Positions 1-9,134 are shown, counted from the first letter of the stretch. The stretch is 64,000 bases of DNA from Streptacidiphilus fuscans (GCF_015690355.1 NZ_JADPRT010000006.1:366003-430002); one strand, 5' to 3'. Program-made: numbers and translations. Notes: generated by a model from the letters alone, not told the origin.

Positions 1-807
1 GACGGTCGCCTGCTCGTACTGCTTCTCCAGAGCGGTGGTCAGCGGCGCGTCCAGGGTGATCCGGTTTCCGTTGATCGCGGTGATGGTGCGCTCGGAGCGC
101 AGGCTCCAGTTGGGGCTCCAGATGTTGGTCATCCCGACCGCGTCGATCCACGCCTGGGTGGTGGGACGCTCCACGACCACCTGGTCGCCGACGCTGAAGC
201 CCGCCGTACTGGCCAGCGTCACCACGTGCCCGCCGACCGGGACGTAATTGTCCGTCACGTTCTCGGCCGTGCCCACGACCGAGTAGGCGGAGCTGGTGCT
301 GCCGATCTGGATCAGCGTGCGCGCGGTGGCTCCGGTCGCGACGAGCTCGGTGTCGGCCGAGTTGCTGTCGGCGCCGCGCAGCACCACGCCGCTGGCGTCG
401 ATGCTGAGCGTCCCGGCGAGGTGGTACTGCCCGGCGGCGAGCTGGACCGCGCCGCGGAATCCGCTTGAATCCAGCGGCAGCGCCGAGGCGGCGTTGATGG
501 CGTTCTGGATGGTGGCGGTGTCGTCCCCGCCGCTGGGCGGCGCGACGGTGAACTTGGTCGGGACGCTCGGGATCGGCACGCCGCCGCCCTCGTACCCGGC
601 GTAGGAGTAGTCGGGGATCCGGTTGCCCTGACTGTCTTGACCGTACGTCAGGTGACTTCCGTCGTAGGTGATCCACGGACCGTTGGCGTCGGCTGCGCTC
701 GTCGCGGAGGCGGACGGGCTCAGCATCAGGCCGGCAGCCGCCAGCAGCGTGACTGCGGTGGCGACGGCAGCGGTGGGTGCGGCAACGGTGGGGGCGGACC
801 GTCTCAT
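1..807 (-). CDS. Secreted pectate-lyase-like beta-helix protein, partial (runs off left edge)
   Basis: The N-terminal 269 codons of a secreted protein; the rest lies outside the window. The ATG at 807 follows a GAGGAGACC ribosome site. A basic start and hydrophobic stretch (about residues 8-36, ending in an Ala/Ser-rich cleavage region) form a signal peptide. The segment GGDDTATIQNAINAAS near residue 92 is the typical opening of pectate-lyase-superfamily beta-helices, followed by alternating short strands. It lies downstream of a larger polysaccharide lyase on the same strand, separated from it by a terminator, so a role in extracellular glycan cleavage is inferred. Catalytic residues cannot be judged from this fragment. 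Confidence 0.75.
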   Translation of the reverse strand, partial: MRRSAPTVAAPTAAVATAVTLLAAAGLMLSPSASATSAADANGPWITYDGSHLTYGQDSQGNRIPDYSYAGYEGGGVPIPSVPTKFTVAPPSGGDDTATIQNAINAASALPLDSSGFRGAVQLAAGQYHLAGTLSIDASGVVLRGADSNSADTELVATGATARTLIQIGSTSSAYSVVGTAENVTDNYVPVGGHVVTLASTAGFSVGDQVVVERPTTQAWIDAVGMTNIWSPNWSLRSERTITAINGNRITLDAPLTTALEKQYEQATV

Positions 808-852
808 GCGCGGTCTCCTCTCTGAGTAGCTGCAGAACAGGCGTGGTGCGGT

Positions 853-893
853 GCGGTCGGCGGGGAGGTGTGGGGCCGCTCCCCGCCGACCGC
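853..893 (-). terminator. Intrinsic terminator after the lyase gene
   Basis: A perfect 15-bp inverted repeat, GCGGTCGGCGGGGAG at 853-867 and its complement at 879-893, with an 11-nt loop. It lies 43 nt past the stop of the multidomain lyase and before the start of the next minus-strand gene. There is no clear U tract, as is common in streptomycetes. Confidence 0.7.
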
Positions 894-935
894 GATCATG
901 GGAGTGCGGTCAACGGACCGCGATCAGGACGCGGA

Positions 936-3900
936 TCAGCTCTGCGGCGAGCCGCTGGCGCTGTAGGCGTCCCAGTCGTAGAGGAACCCCTTGACGTTGG
1001 GCCCGTCGGTGGACGGGTTGCCGTGGTCGTCGACGAGGATGCTGGGCTGGTTGAGCGCCACGCAGATGTAGCCGTGGTCGAGCTTGTACTTCAGGTCGAG
1101 CGTGCCGATGTGGAACTGGCTCTCGGTGCTCGCCGCGGACGGGTTGAAGTTGCCGAGCACGTCCATGACGACCCGGCTGCCGGTGACGTTCATCCAGCCC
1201 TCGAAGACGTACAGGGCGGAGCTGCGCAGCCCGCTGGAGTCCGTGGAGTTGAACTCGTGGCCCATGCAGCACTGGCCGTCGTAGGGGCTGGTGGTGCCGT
1301 CGGCGATGTGCGCGCCGCTGACGGTGCTCTGAGCGGTCTTGTCGAAGGTGTCGCCCGCGAGCACGCTCCACAGGCCCATCAGGTCGCTGGAGCCGTGGCC
1401 CTGGTAGACGAACGGACGGGCGATGGCCGAGTTGGCCGCGGAGCCGACCGTGGTGAAGCAGCCGCCCGCGCTGGTCAGCCCGGCCGCGTTCAGCTGCGAG
1501 GCCACCGTCGCGTCGTTGAAGGAGCTCAGCATGGAGTCCCAGGTCGAGGCGCCGAAGAACTGGATCGCCGCGATCTCGGTGTCGACGCCGCCGTCCCGGT
1601 AGTTGGGGTTGTTGCCCTTGGAGAAATTGCCGAACCCGCAGATGCCGGAGGAGAAGTTGTTGGCGTCGTTGTAGGCGTAGTTGCTGCCGTAGCCCATGGC
1701 GGCTTCCAGCAGGCTGACCTTGTTCTGCTCGGCCGCCGTCAGCTCACTCCAGGCGGGGCCGTTCTTGAGGAGCAGCAGCGCCTGGGCGACCGGCGCCTGG
1801 CCCCACATCTCCAACCCGCCGTCGGCGTCCGGCTCGTGGCCGCCCGCGATCAGGCTGCGGACCTGGGCGAGCAGCGCGCTGTCCACGCTGGTGCCGTTGG
1901 TGGCCTTGCTGCCCGGGGCCTGGTGGTCGACCAGGGCCAGGTAGTAGAGCACCGCCGCCTCGCCGATGTTGGCCGGGTTGGTGCCCGGTCGCGGCACCGA
2001 GGAGGTGGGCGCGGCCCAGGCGAAGGGCGGCGCGGCCACGGCGCTGTCGATCAGTGCCTGGGTGAAGCCGGACCCGCCGCCGCTGCCCGAGGTCGTGCCG
2101 GTCACCGATGCGCTCTGGGCGGACTCGACACCGGCCGCGTCCACGGCGGTGAGCGTATAGGTGTGCGAACTCCCGGCGGTCAGGCCGGAGATGGTCGCGC
2201 TGGTGGTGGTCGGCGTGTCGACGACCAGGCCGCCCTCGTAGACCCGGTAGGAGACGGCCGGGTCGCTGGTGTTGGTCTCGGTCCAGCCGAGGCTGATGCT
2301 GGACGCGGTGCTGCCGGTGACGCTGAGACCGGTCGGGGTCGCCGGGGTGTTCACACAGCCGGAGGTCGTTCCGGTCACCGGACCGCTCTGCGCCGACTGG
2401 ACACCGGCCGCGTCCAGGGCGGCGACGGTGTAGGTGTGTGAGGTGCAGGACGTCAGTCCGCTGATCGTCGCGCTCGTGGTGCTCGCGGTGGCCACCACCG
2501 TGCTGCCCTCGTAGACCTTGTAGGAGACCGCCGGGTCGCTGGTGTTGGTCTCCGTCCAGCCCAGACCGAGGCTGGACGCGGTGCTGCCGGTGAGCGTCAG
2601 GGCCGTCGGCACGGCCGGGGACGAACCGCCGCCGGAGCCTTGGCCGTTGACGGTCACGCCGGTCGGAGCCAGGTAGCCGGCGCTGCCGTAGTCGCCGCTG
2701 AACTGGAAGGTGACGCTCGCTCCCGGCGCGACGGTCGCGTCGGAGGAGGCGTTGGTCAGCGTCCAGTGCGTGCCGCTGGAGGTGTAGGAGGCGGGGGCGG
2801 CGCTCTCGATGTTCTCGCTGGCGTCCAGGTCGAACTGGACGTTCCAGCCGTTCACCGCCGTTGCGGACGTGTTGGTGAGGGTGACGGTGTCGGTGAAACC
2901 GCTGCCCCAGTCCTTGGTCTTGGCGATGGAGGCGGTCAACCCGCCACCCCCGCCGCCGCTTCCGGAGGTGGTGCCGGTCGCGGACGTGCTGTGGGCGGAC
3001 TCGACGCCGGACGCGTCCACGGCGGTGACCGTGTAGGTGTGCGAACTCCCCGCCGCCAGACCGGAGATGGTCGCGCTGGTCGTCGTCGACGTGGCGACGA
3101 CCGAACTGCCCTCGTACACCTTGTACGAGACGGCCGCGTCGCTGGTGTTCGCCTCGGTCCAGGACAGGTTGAGGCTGCTGCTGGTCGGCGCGGAAACGGT
3201 CAGCCCCGTCGGGGTGGCCGGACCGCCCGTGCCGCCGGTGGTGCTGCCGGTGACGGCGGCGCTGGGCGTGGACTCGACGCCCGACGCGTCCACGGCGGTG
3301 ACCGTGTAGGTGTGCGAACTCCCCGCTCCCAGGCCGGAGATGGTGGCACTGGTGGTGGTCGGCGTGGCCACCACCGTGCTGCCCTCGTACACCTTGTACG
3401 AGACAGCCGGATCGCTGGTGTTCGCCTCGGTCCAGGACAGGTTGAGGCTGGAGCTCGACGCGGCCGACACGGCAAGGCCGCTCGGCGCCGCCGGACCGCC
3501 CGCCGGCGCCGGGGTCTGCGGGCCGTTGGTGGCGAGGCTGAAGTCGGCGAACTCGCTGGTCGTGGTCTTGGTCGGGCTCCACGAGGTGTCGTGTCCGCCG
3601 TGGAAGGTGGAGAAGAAGGCGCCGGAGACCGGCGAGGAGAACGTCTCCGTCACCTGGCAGACCTGCTTGCCGTCGCTCCAGATGGTGACGGCGCCGGTGC
3701 TGACGTTCACCAGCTGCTCGATGGTGTGCCAGTTCCCGTCGGCCGGGAAGGTCCAGTTGCCCAGGCAGACGTCCGCGCCGTAGCCGGAGCCGCTGCCGCC
3801 GTAGAAGTACAGCTCACCGTTGGGCGCGCTGCTGCTGCCGCCGCGCCACATGTACCGGGTGGACCAGCCGTTGCTGCAGTGCTGGCCGCCGCTCTCGCAT

Positions 3901-4448
3901 CCGGGCGGGCCGCCGTACAGGCCGGGCATCTTGCCGGCCGTCTTGCCGCCGAAGTCGAAGCCGACCGGGAACTTGTAGGCGTACTTGAGGTCGATCGTCG
4001 GGCTGCTCGCCAGCGCGGACTGCCCGTTGCTGGTGAGGTCCTGGTAGAACTGCCCGCCGCCGAGCACACAGCCGCTGGAGGAGACGGTGCAACTGGGCGG
4101 ACCGCTCTTGGCCGGGTAGGTCACCTGGAGCGCCTGACCGGCGGGGCTGGTGGCGTCGCTGATGGGCTTCAGGTTCTCGTAGCCCCAGTTGCAGCTGTAG
4201 GTCCCGACCGCGATCGGGCACTGCGCGGAGTCGGAGGTCAGGCCCCAACCGGAGTTCCAGCCGGACGAGTGGAACGAGTCGAACGTGCCGGTCCAGGCCG
4301 GAACGGTGGACGAGGTGGCCTGGTGCGTCTGCCCGGCCGAGGCGTCGGCCGGGGCGGTCACGGCCAGGCCGAACAGCGCGATCACCGCCAGGCAGAGCCC
4401 GATCAGCAGGGCCCTTCCCGGGGCGCGGACGGTAGTGCGTCGCTTCAT
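936..4448 (-). CDS. Secreted multidomain polysaccharide lyase: PL14/PL20-like, FN3 x2, CBM2-like, FN3 x2, C-terminal helical domain
   Basis: A 1170-residue exported protein. The ATG at 4448 is preceded by AAGGAG, and residues 1-38 form a signal peptide. Residues about 50-300 look like a jelly-roll lyase of the PL14/PL20 type, with GKMPGLYGGPPG and a Trp-rich core; these families cleave uronic-acid polymers. Then come FN3 domains (about 313-400 and 409-495), a CBM2-like module (about 500-603), two more FN3 domains (about 609-690 and 698-784), and a C-terminal domain of about 375 residues rich in helices, His, Asp and Cys pairs. I do not recognise that last domain; an alpha/alpha toroid is a guess. 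The FN3 copies are near-identical, which suggests recent duplication. Substrate is unknown. Upstream TGACG-type sites may bind a regulator. Confidence 0.75.
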   Translation of the reverse strand: MKRRTTVRAPGRALLIGLCLAVIALFGLAVTAPADASAGQTHQATSSTVPAWTGTFDSFHSSGWNSGWGLTSDSAQCPIAVGTYSCNWGYENLKPISDATSPAGQALQVTYPAKSGPPSCTVSSSGCVLGGGQFYQDLTSNGQSALASSPTIDLKYAYKFPVGFDFGGKTAGKMPGLYGGPPGCESGGQHCSNGWSTRYMWRGGSSSAPNGELYFYGGSGSGYGADVCLGNWTFPADGNWHTIEQLVNVSTGAVTIWSDGKQVCQVTETFSSPVSGAFFSTFHGGHDTSWSPTKTTTSEFADFSLATNGPQTPAPAGGPAAPSGLAVSAASSSSLNLSWTEANTSDPAVSYKVYEGSTVVATPTTTSATISGLGAGSSHTYTVTAVDASGVESTPSAAVTGSTTGGTGGPATPTGLTVSAPTSSSLNLSWTEANTSDAAVSYKVYEGSSVVATSTTTSATISGLAAGSSHTYTVTAVDASGVESAHSTSATGTTSGSGGGGGGLTASIAKTKDWGSGFTDTVTLTNTSATAVNGWNVQFDLDASENIESAAPASYTSSGTHWTLTNASSDATVAPGASVTFQFSGDYGSAGYLAPTGVTVNGQGSGGGSSPAVPTALTLTGSTASSLGLGWTETNTSDPAVSYKVYEGSTVVATASTTSATISGLTSCTSHTYTVAALDAAGVQSAQSGPVTGTTSGCVNTPATPTGLSVTGSTASSISLGWTETNTSDPAVSYRVYEGGLVVDTPTTTSATISGLTAGSSHTYTLTAVDAAGVESAQSASVTGTTSGSGGGSGFTQALIDSAVAAPPFAWAAPTSSVPRPGTNPANIGEAAVLYYLALVDHQAPGSKATNGTSVDSALLAQVRSLIAGGHEPDADGGLEMWGQAPVAQALLLLKNGPAWSELTAAEQNKVSLLEAAMGYGSNYAYNDANNFSSGICGFGNFSKGNNPNYRDGGVDTEIAAIQFFGASTWDSMLSSFNDATVASQLNAAGLTSAGGCFTTVGSAANSAIARPFVYQGHGSSDLMGLWSVLAGDTFDKTAQSTVSGAHIADGTTSPYDGQCCMGHEFNSTDSSGLRSSALYVFEGWMNVTGSRVVMDVLGNFNPSAASTESQFHIGTLDLKYKLDHGYICVALNQPSILVDDHGNPSTDGPNVKGFLYDWDAYSASGSPQS

Positions 4449-4556
4449 CTGTGGCAACTCCTTGGACAGTCTCCCGTGAACCATCCGGCGGAATAGCGGG
4501 GTTTCCACCGAAGCAGGCGCGCCCTGCTGCGGGCGCGGCGTCTCTCCGCATGCGTC

Positions 4557-4610
4557 TGACGTCATGTCTGGCGGTCTGCCTGACGTAACGTCAGCTGACC
4601 TTGCGTCAGG
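4557..4610. promoter_or_regulatory. Cluster of TGACG-type operator half-sites
   Basis: TGACGTCA at 4557-4564, CTGACGTAACGTCAG at 4580-4594 (7-bp arms around one base) and a GCGTCAGG half-site at 4603-4610 lie 110-160 nt upstream of the lyase start at 4448. The clustering suggests a dimeric repressor or activator; its identity is unknown. Confidence 0.4.
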
Positions 4611-4650
4611 GAGGTCCCCGCCCCTGCGGGTTGGGCTCCTGGGCGGTGGT

Positions 4651-4687
4651 CCGGGTCGGCACCGACCCACTACCGGTGCCGACCCGG
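4651..4687. terminator. Strong hairpin between divergent genes
   Basis: Perfect 14-bp arms, CCGGGTCGGCACCG at 4651-4664 and its complement at 4674-4687, with a 9-nt loop. It has terminator shape but lies between the 5' ends of two divergent genes, where no transcript obviously ends. It may be a remnant or an insulator. Confidence 0.4.
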
Positions 4688-4882
4688 AGTTCGAATGCGC
4701 GCATCGACTGCGCTCCTTGAGAAGGGAAGACAGGGTCACATATCTGAATAACATTCACGAATATGGAAGCCTGTCGAGAAGGTACTGGCCCTGGATGGGC
4801 ATGTCAATCAGCTGTACCAAAGCTCCCCCAGCCTCCCTGGGCTATATCCGAGCCGACCTGGGCAGACCCGTGGATCGACCCA

Positions 4883-4897
4883 AGACATCCGATGTCT
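4883..4897. promoter_or_regulatory. Palindromic operator candidate
   Basis: AGACATC C GATGTCT, a perfect 7-bp dyad around one base, about 130 nt upstream of the beta-helix gene at 5029. This position suits a sugar-responsive regulator site; no family can be assigned. Confidence 0.35.
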
Positions 4898-5028
4898 GGA
4901 AGCGCTGCGGCACCGTCAAGGGCAGAGCATTCGCAGAAATTCGTAGAAACCAGCCCTGTTAGGAACCTTTCCAAGACGATAGCTCCGATGTATAGCTAGA
5001 GCGACCCCGTCCCCACCGAAGGATGGTT

Positions 5029-7740
5029 ATGCCTGATCCACGCAACCGGACACGTGCCGGACTGATCGGCGCGGCGACGGTCCTCGCGACCGCCGCCGCA
5101 CTGCTGCTCGGCACCTCCGCCCAGGCGACTCCCGGACAGCCGGTCTACGGGCTGAACAAGGGCCAAGTCCAGGAACAGAACCGGAGCCAGGACGTCTACG
5201 TCTCCGTCCACGGCGACGACGCCGCCCCCGGCACCGCCGACCGCCCGGTCCGGACCCTGGACCGCGCCCAGCAGTTGGTCCGGGCACGCGACGGCGACCT
5301 CACCGCGGACCTGACCGTGCATCTCGGCCCCGGGACGTTCCGCCTGGACCATCCGCTGACCATGGACGCGAGCGACTCCGGCAGCAACGGCCACACCGTC
5401 GTCTGGCAGGGCACCGGCGACACCGTCCTCAGCGGCGGCCTCCAGGTGACCGGTTGGCGGCCGGTGCGCGGCAGTGCCGGGCTCTGGTCCGCCCCGGCCC
5501 CGGCGGGCCTGGTCAACACCCGGCAGCTCTACGTCGACGGGCAGCGAGAGGAACGTGCCACCGGCGCGCTCCCGGTGACGCTCACCGAGACGCCGACCGG
5601 CTACACCGCGTCCAGCGACGTGATGTCCCACTGGCGCGACCCGTCCGACATCGAGTTCGTCTACACCGGCGGCACCAGCGCGTTCAACGCCCAGGTGGAG
5701 GGCCTCGGCAACTGGACCGAGCCGCGCTGCCCGATCGCCTCGATCAGCGGCACCACCATCACCATGGCGCAGCCCTGTTGGGACAACTCCACCAAGCGGG
5801 TCATGTTCCCGGGGTCGACCCGCACGGTCAGCATGGTCGGTCCCGCCTCGCTGTCGCACAACGCCACGCCCGCGCGGGTCGAGAACGCCTTCGAGCTACT
5901 GACCCAGCCCGGGCAGTGGTACCTGGACCGCTCCGCGCACACGGTCTACTACATGCCGCGCGCGGGCCAGCGCCTGGCCGACGCCGACGTCGAGGCCCCC
6001 GTGCTCCAGCAGCTGGTCACGGCCGACGGCACCACCCAGGCCCCCGTGCACGACCTGGCCTTCCGCAACCTGCGCTTCGAGTACGCGACTTGGCTGACGC
6101 CGTCCTCGCCCGAGGGCTTCTCGGAGATCCAGGCCGGCTACACCATCACCGGCGCCGACGGCTACGCCACCGAGGGCCTCTGCCAGTTTTTGTCGGGGAG
6201 CAGCGTTCCGGCGGGCACCACCCCGCCCGCCACCTGCCCGTTCGGGGCGTGGACCAAGGAGCCCGGCAACGTCTCGGTGCAGCACGGCGAACGGGTCGAC
6301 TTCTCGGGCGACGTCTTCACCCACCTCGGCGCGGCCGGTCTCGACCTCGGTGACGGCGCGCAGAACGACGCGGTGCGCGGCGACGTCTTCACCGACATCT
6401 CCGGCAACGGCGTGGAGCTCGGCGGCGTGGACCAGCCGCTGCCGACCGCCGACGCCGACCACACCCGTGGCAACCAGGTGACGGACAATCACCTCTACGG
6501 CCTGCCGGTGGAGTTCCACGGCGGCGTGGCCGTCCTCAACGGCTACAGCGAGGACGACGTCATCGCCCACAACCAGATCGACCACACCCCCTACACCGCC
6601 ATCTCGATGGGTTGGGGCGGCTGGCCGGACAAGATCAAGGTGCCCGCCACGCCCAACTACTCGCACGACAACCAGGTCTCGGACAACCTGATCTACGACC
6701 ACATGGCGGTCCTGGACGACGGCGGCGGCATATACACCCAGGGCATCACCGGCACCTCGATGGCCGACGGCGAGAAGGTGACGGGCAACGTCATCCACGA
6801 CCAGTACGGCTTCGGCAAGGCGGTCTACACCGACAACGGCTGCACCTACGAGACCGTCAGCGGCAACGTCATGTACGGGGTCAGCTTCGCGGACGTCTCC
6901 GCCCGGCACACCGACTACCGCGACAACCTGGGCAACAACGACCCCACGCTGATCTCCGGCAACTGGTGGGAGGAGGGCACTCCGGACGGCGACAACAAGG
7001 GGCTGGTCACCCAGGGCAACCATATCATCGCCTCGCCCGCGGACGCCCCGGCGGCCGTCGTCGCGGCGGCGGGGATCGAGCCCGCGTACACGTGGGTGCT
7101 GCACGAGCGCACCGCTCCGGCGGGCGTCCCTGGCACCCCGCTGCTGGTCGGCACGTTCGCGGCCGACGGCAGCGTCTACGCGACCTGGAACCCGTCGTAC
7201 CAGGAGAACGGCTCCCCGGTCGACTCCTACGCGCTGTCCGCGACCCCGGTGGGCGGCGGACAGTCCGTCACGGCCCGGATCTCCGCGGCGGACTTCCAGC
7301 GCCTCGGGTACGCCGTCATCCCGGGTCTGACCAACGGCACGGCGTACTCGGTCACCGTCGCCGCCCGCAACCGCGTCGGCACCGGTGACCAGTCGATCCC
7401 GGCCGCTCCGGTCACCCCGGGCCCCGGCTCCGGCGCGCTGCCCGGCGCGGTCAGCGGCGTCTCCGGCTACGCGGCGGCCGGCTCGGTCAGCCTGCACTGG
7501 GCGGTGCCCGCGACGTCGGGCGCCACCAACGTGATCGGCTACACCGTCACCGTCTCCGACGGGCGCACCATCCAGGTCACCGGCCGCGACGCGGTGGACA
7601 CCCAGCAGGCCGGCAAGGCCATGTTCCGCGTCATCGGCGACCTCCAGCCGTCGACGACCTACACCTTCACCGTCGCCGCCGTCACAGCCACCGGGACCGG
7701 CCCCGCCAGCACCACCACGGTGACCACGACAGCGTCCTGA
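5029..7740 (+). CDS. Secreted right-handed beta-helix protein with two FN3 domains (GH141-like architecture)
   Basis: A 903-residue exported protein. The ATG at 5029 is preferred over one at 5023 because GAAGG then sits at normal distance. Residues 1-34 form a signal peptide ending near AQA. Residues about 52-690 are beta-helix: an entry segment with DVYVSVHGDDAAPGT and TLDRAQQLV, then repeated Asn/Asp-rich rungs such as YDHMAVLDDGGGIYTQG. Two FN3 domains follow (about 700-800 and 805-903). This layout is typical of GH141-type and related carbohydrate-active beta-helix enzymes, so hydrolysis of plant or microbial glycans is likely but the substrate is not known. A strong bidirectional terminator follows the stop. 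Confidence 0.75.
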   Translation: MPDPRNRTRAGLIGAATVLATAAALLLGTSAQATPGQPVYGLNKGQVQEQNRSQDVYVSVHGDDAAPGTADRPVRTLDRAQQLVRARDGDLTADLTVHLGPGTFRLDHPLTMDASDSGSNGHTVVWQGTGDTVLSGGLQVTGWRPVRGSAGLWSAPAPAGLVNTRQLYVDGQREERATGALPVTLTETPTGYTASSDVMSHWRDPSDIEFVYTGGTSAFNAQVEGLGNWTEPRCPIASISGTTITMAQPCWDNSTKRVMFPGSTRTVSMVGPASLSHNATPARVENAFELLTQPGQWYLDRSAHTVYYMPRAGQRLADADVEAPVLQQLVTADGTTQAPVHDLAFRNLRFEYATWLTPSSPEGFSEIQAGYTITGADGYATEGLCQFLSGSSVPAGTTPPATCPFGAWTKEPGNVSVQHGERVDFSGDVFTHLGAAGLDLGDGAQNDAVRGDVFTDISGNGVELGGVDQPLPTADADHTRGNQVTDNHLYGLPVEFHGGVAVLNGYSEDDVIAHNQIDHTPYTAISMGWGGWPDKIKVPATPNYSHDNQVSDNLIYDHMAVLDDGGGIYTQGITGTSMADGEKVTGNVIHDQYGFGKAVYTDNGCTYETVSGNVMYGVSFADVSARHTDYRDNLGNNDPTLISGNWWEEGTPDGDNKGLVTQGNHIIASPADAPAAVVAAAGIEPAYTWVLHERTAPAGVPGTPLLVGTFAADGSVYATWNPSYQENGSPVDSYALSATPVGGGQSVTARISAADFQRLGYAVIPGLTNGTAYSVTVAARNRVGTGDQSIPAAPVTPGPGSGALPGAVSGVSGYAAAGSVSLHWAVPATSGATNVIGYTVTVSDGRTIQVTGRDAVDTQQAGKAMFRVIGDLQPSTTYTFTVAAVTATGTGPASTTTVTTTAS

Positions 7741-7768
7741 CGGCTCGTCACCAACGCTGAGACGCCAA

Positions 7769-7799
7769 GGGCGCGGGGCTCCTCACGAGCCCCGCGCCC
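7769..7799. terminator. Bidirectional terminator between the beta-helix gene and the CIS operon
   Basis: A perfect 13-bp inverted repeat, GGGCGCGGGGCTC at 7769-7781 and its complement at 7787-7799, with a 5-nt loop. It lies between the convergent stops at 7740 (plus) and 7833 (minus) and can serve both. Confidence 0.8.
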
Positions 7800-7832
7800 T
7801 GCATGCTGCGGTGTCCTGACTGCTACGGCGTC

Positions 7833-9131
7833 CTACGAGCCGTTGCCGTGCGAGCGGCCGAAGAACTCGATCTCGGCGATCGCGACCTGCTTGGTGGGGG
7901 ACGCGTTGTAGGCCGACTCGATGGTGAAGCGCACCGTGACGACGTTGTCGAAGCGGAGCGGGAGAGTCTGCGGGCCGACGTTCGGGTTCAGGGTCAGCAG
8001 GGTCGTCGAGACCTTGCCGTTCGAGTCCGTGACGGTCGCCTGGAGCGTCTGCGGCAGCGCGGAGTTGCCGAGGTCGGACGCGTTGGTGGACTCACCCGGG
8101 GAGATGATCACGTCGAGCAGGTTCTCCGGCTGGTCGAACCCGGCCTGGATCCACCGGCCCGCGTCGTCACCCGTGAAACCGGGACCCCACCAGGTGTTGT
8201 TGTGCTCGTCGAACGCCAGCTCCGGCCCGTGCTGCGGGTAGGAGTTGGACGCGCTGATCTTCGACATGTCCGGCGGGACGAGGGAACGCGAGGCGAAGTG
8301 GTCGCTGACCGCCTGCGCCATCGTGCCGCTGTTGACCAGGAGCGTGATGACTGCGGCCACGACGACCGCGGCGATCGCCCAGTTGATCACCCGGCTCCAG
8401 TTGCTGCGCAGCCGGGGGCGCTCCCCGGCCCACGGGTTGCGGCGCGGGCCGAAGCCCGGCAGGCGACGCCACCAGGCGAGCTTGGGCGGGTCCTCCGGGC
8501 GGCCCTCCATCGACATCGCGCAGCGGCGGCAGAAGTGCCGGTCCGCCCGGTTGCCGGTGCCGCACCACGGGCACGGCACGCCGCCCTCGTCGCCGAGTTC
8601 GGCTCCGGGCGCCTGCACGGCCGGCCGCGCGGCGACCGGGCGTCCCGGCAGCACGGGGGCGATGGACGGTGCGACCTCCTGGTGCTGCGCCTCGATGACG
8701 GGCACCAGCAGCGCGCGGGCCCGCGCGGTCGCCGCGTCCTCGGCGTCCGCGGAGCCGACCGCAGCAGCGGCCGGGGTCGCGGACGGCAGGGGCTCGGTCG
8801 GCGTCTCGTCGGCGGACGCCTCACGCGCCGCAGGAACGGTGGCCTCGGCGGCAGATGACGATATGTCAGTTTTGGCCTCGTCGGCAGCCGGGGACGGAGC
8901 GGCGCTGGCCGACTCGGCGGGAGCTGCGGGAGTCGCAGGGGCCGTGGGCTTCGCGGCAGGAGCCGCCTCGCTGCCGCCGCTGCGCGACGCGCCGCTGGAC
9001 GAACTGCTCGACGTCCAGGTGAGGACGGCTCCGCAGCCGTCGCAGAAGGACTGGCCCGGAGTGGGCGGCGTGCCGCACTCGGGGCAGGCCTGCAGCCCGC
9101 TCCCGGACGCGTCGGCGTTCTGGCTGGTCAC
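7833..9131 (-). CDS. CIS-associated membrane protein: zinc ribbons, one TM segment, discoidin-like C-terminus
   Basis: A 432-residue protein closing the CIS operon. The GTG at 9131 lies 3 nt past the previous stop and uses GGAA in that gene's end. A zinc ribbon at 16-33 (CPEC, CDGC) is followed by an Ala/Ser/Pro-rich disordered stretch (40-180), a second zinc ribbon at 187-204 (CPWC, CRRC), one membrane helix at about 248-266, and a C-terminal beta domain (about 285-425) resembling F5/8 C or discoidin carbohydrate-binding folds. The ribbons would be cytoplasmic and the beta domain outside. From memory, a membrane protein called CisA tethers CIS particles in Streptomyces and has a similar layout; equivalence is inference. 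Confidence 0.7.
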   Translation of the reverse strand: MTSQNADASGSGLQACPECGTPPTPGQSFCDGCGAVLTWTSSSSSSGASRSGGSEAAPAAKPTAPATPAAPAESASAAPSPAADEAKTDISSSAAEATVPAAREASADETPTEPLPSATPAAAAVGSADAEDAATARARALLVPVIEAQHQEVAPSIAPVLPGRPVAARPAVQAPGAELGDEGGVPCPWCGTGNRADRHFCRRCAMSMEGRPEDPPKLAWWRRLPGFGPRRNPWAGERPRLRSNWSRVINWAIAAVVVAAVITLLVNSGTMAQAVSDHFASRSLVPPDMSKISASNSYPQHGPELAFDEHNNTWWGPGFTGDDAGRWIQAGFDQPENLLDVIISPGESTNASDLGNSALPQTLQATVTDSNGKVSTTLLTLNPNVGPQTLPLRFDNVVTVRFTIESAYNASPTKQVAIAEIEFFGRSHGNGS

Positions 9132-9134
9132 CTG

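Larger units (their letters stand above)
4449..5028. other. Divergent intergenic region between two exported glycan enzymes
   Basis: These 580 nt hold no convincing gene; the overlapping plus-strand reading frame has no ribosome site and no family-like sequence. The part from about 4735 to 5000 is distinctly more AT-rich than its surroundings, as expected of promoters. Three separate dyad elements are listed on their own. Confidence 0.6.

Noticed and set aside
777..2441. Long plus-strand frame opposite the lyase gene
   Set aside because: Arg/Gly/Val-rich antisense frame typical of GC-rich DNA; the minus strand has signal peptide, FN3 and CBM motifs.
4564..4962. 132-residue frame in the divergent region
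   Set aside because: No ribosome site, no recognisable sequence, and it crosses dyads and an AT-rich promoter-like part.
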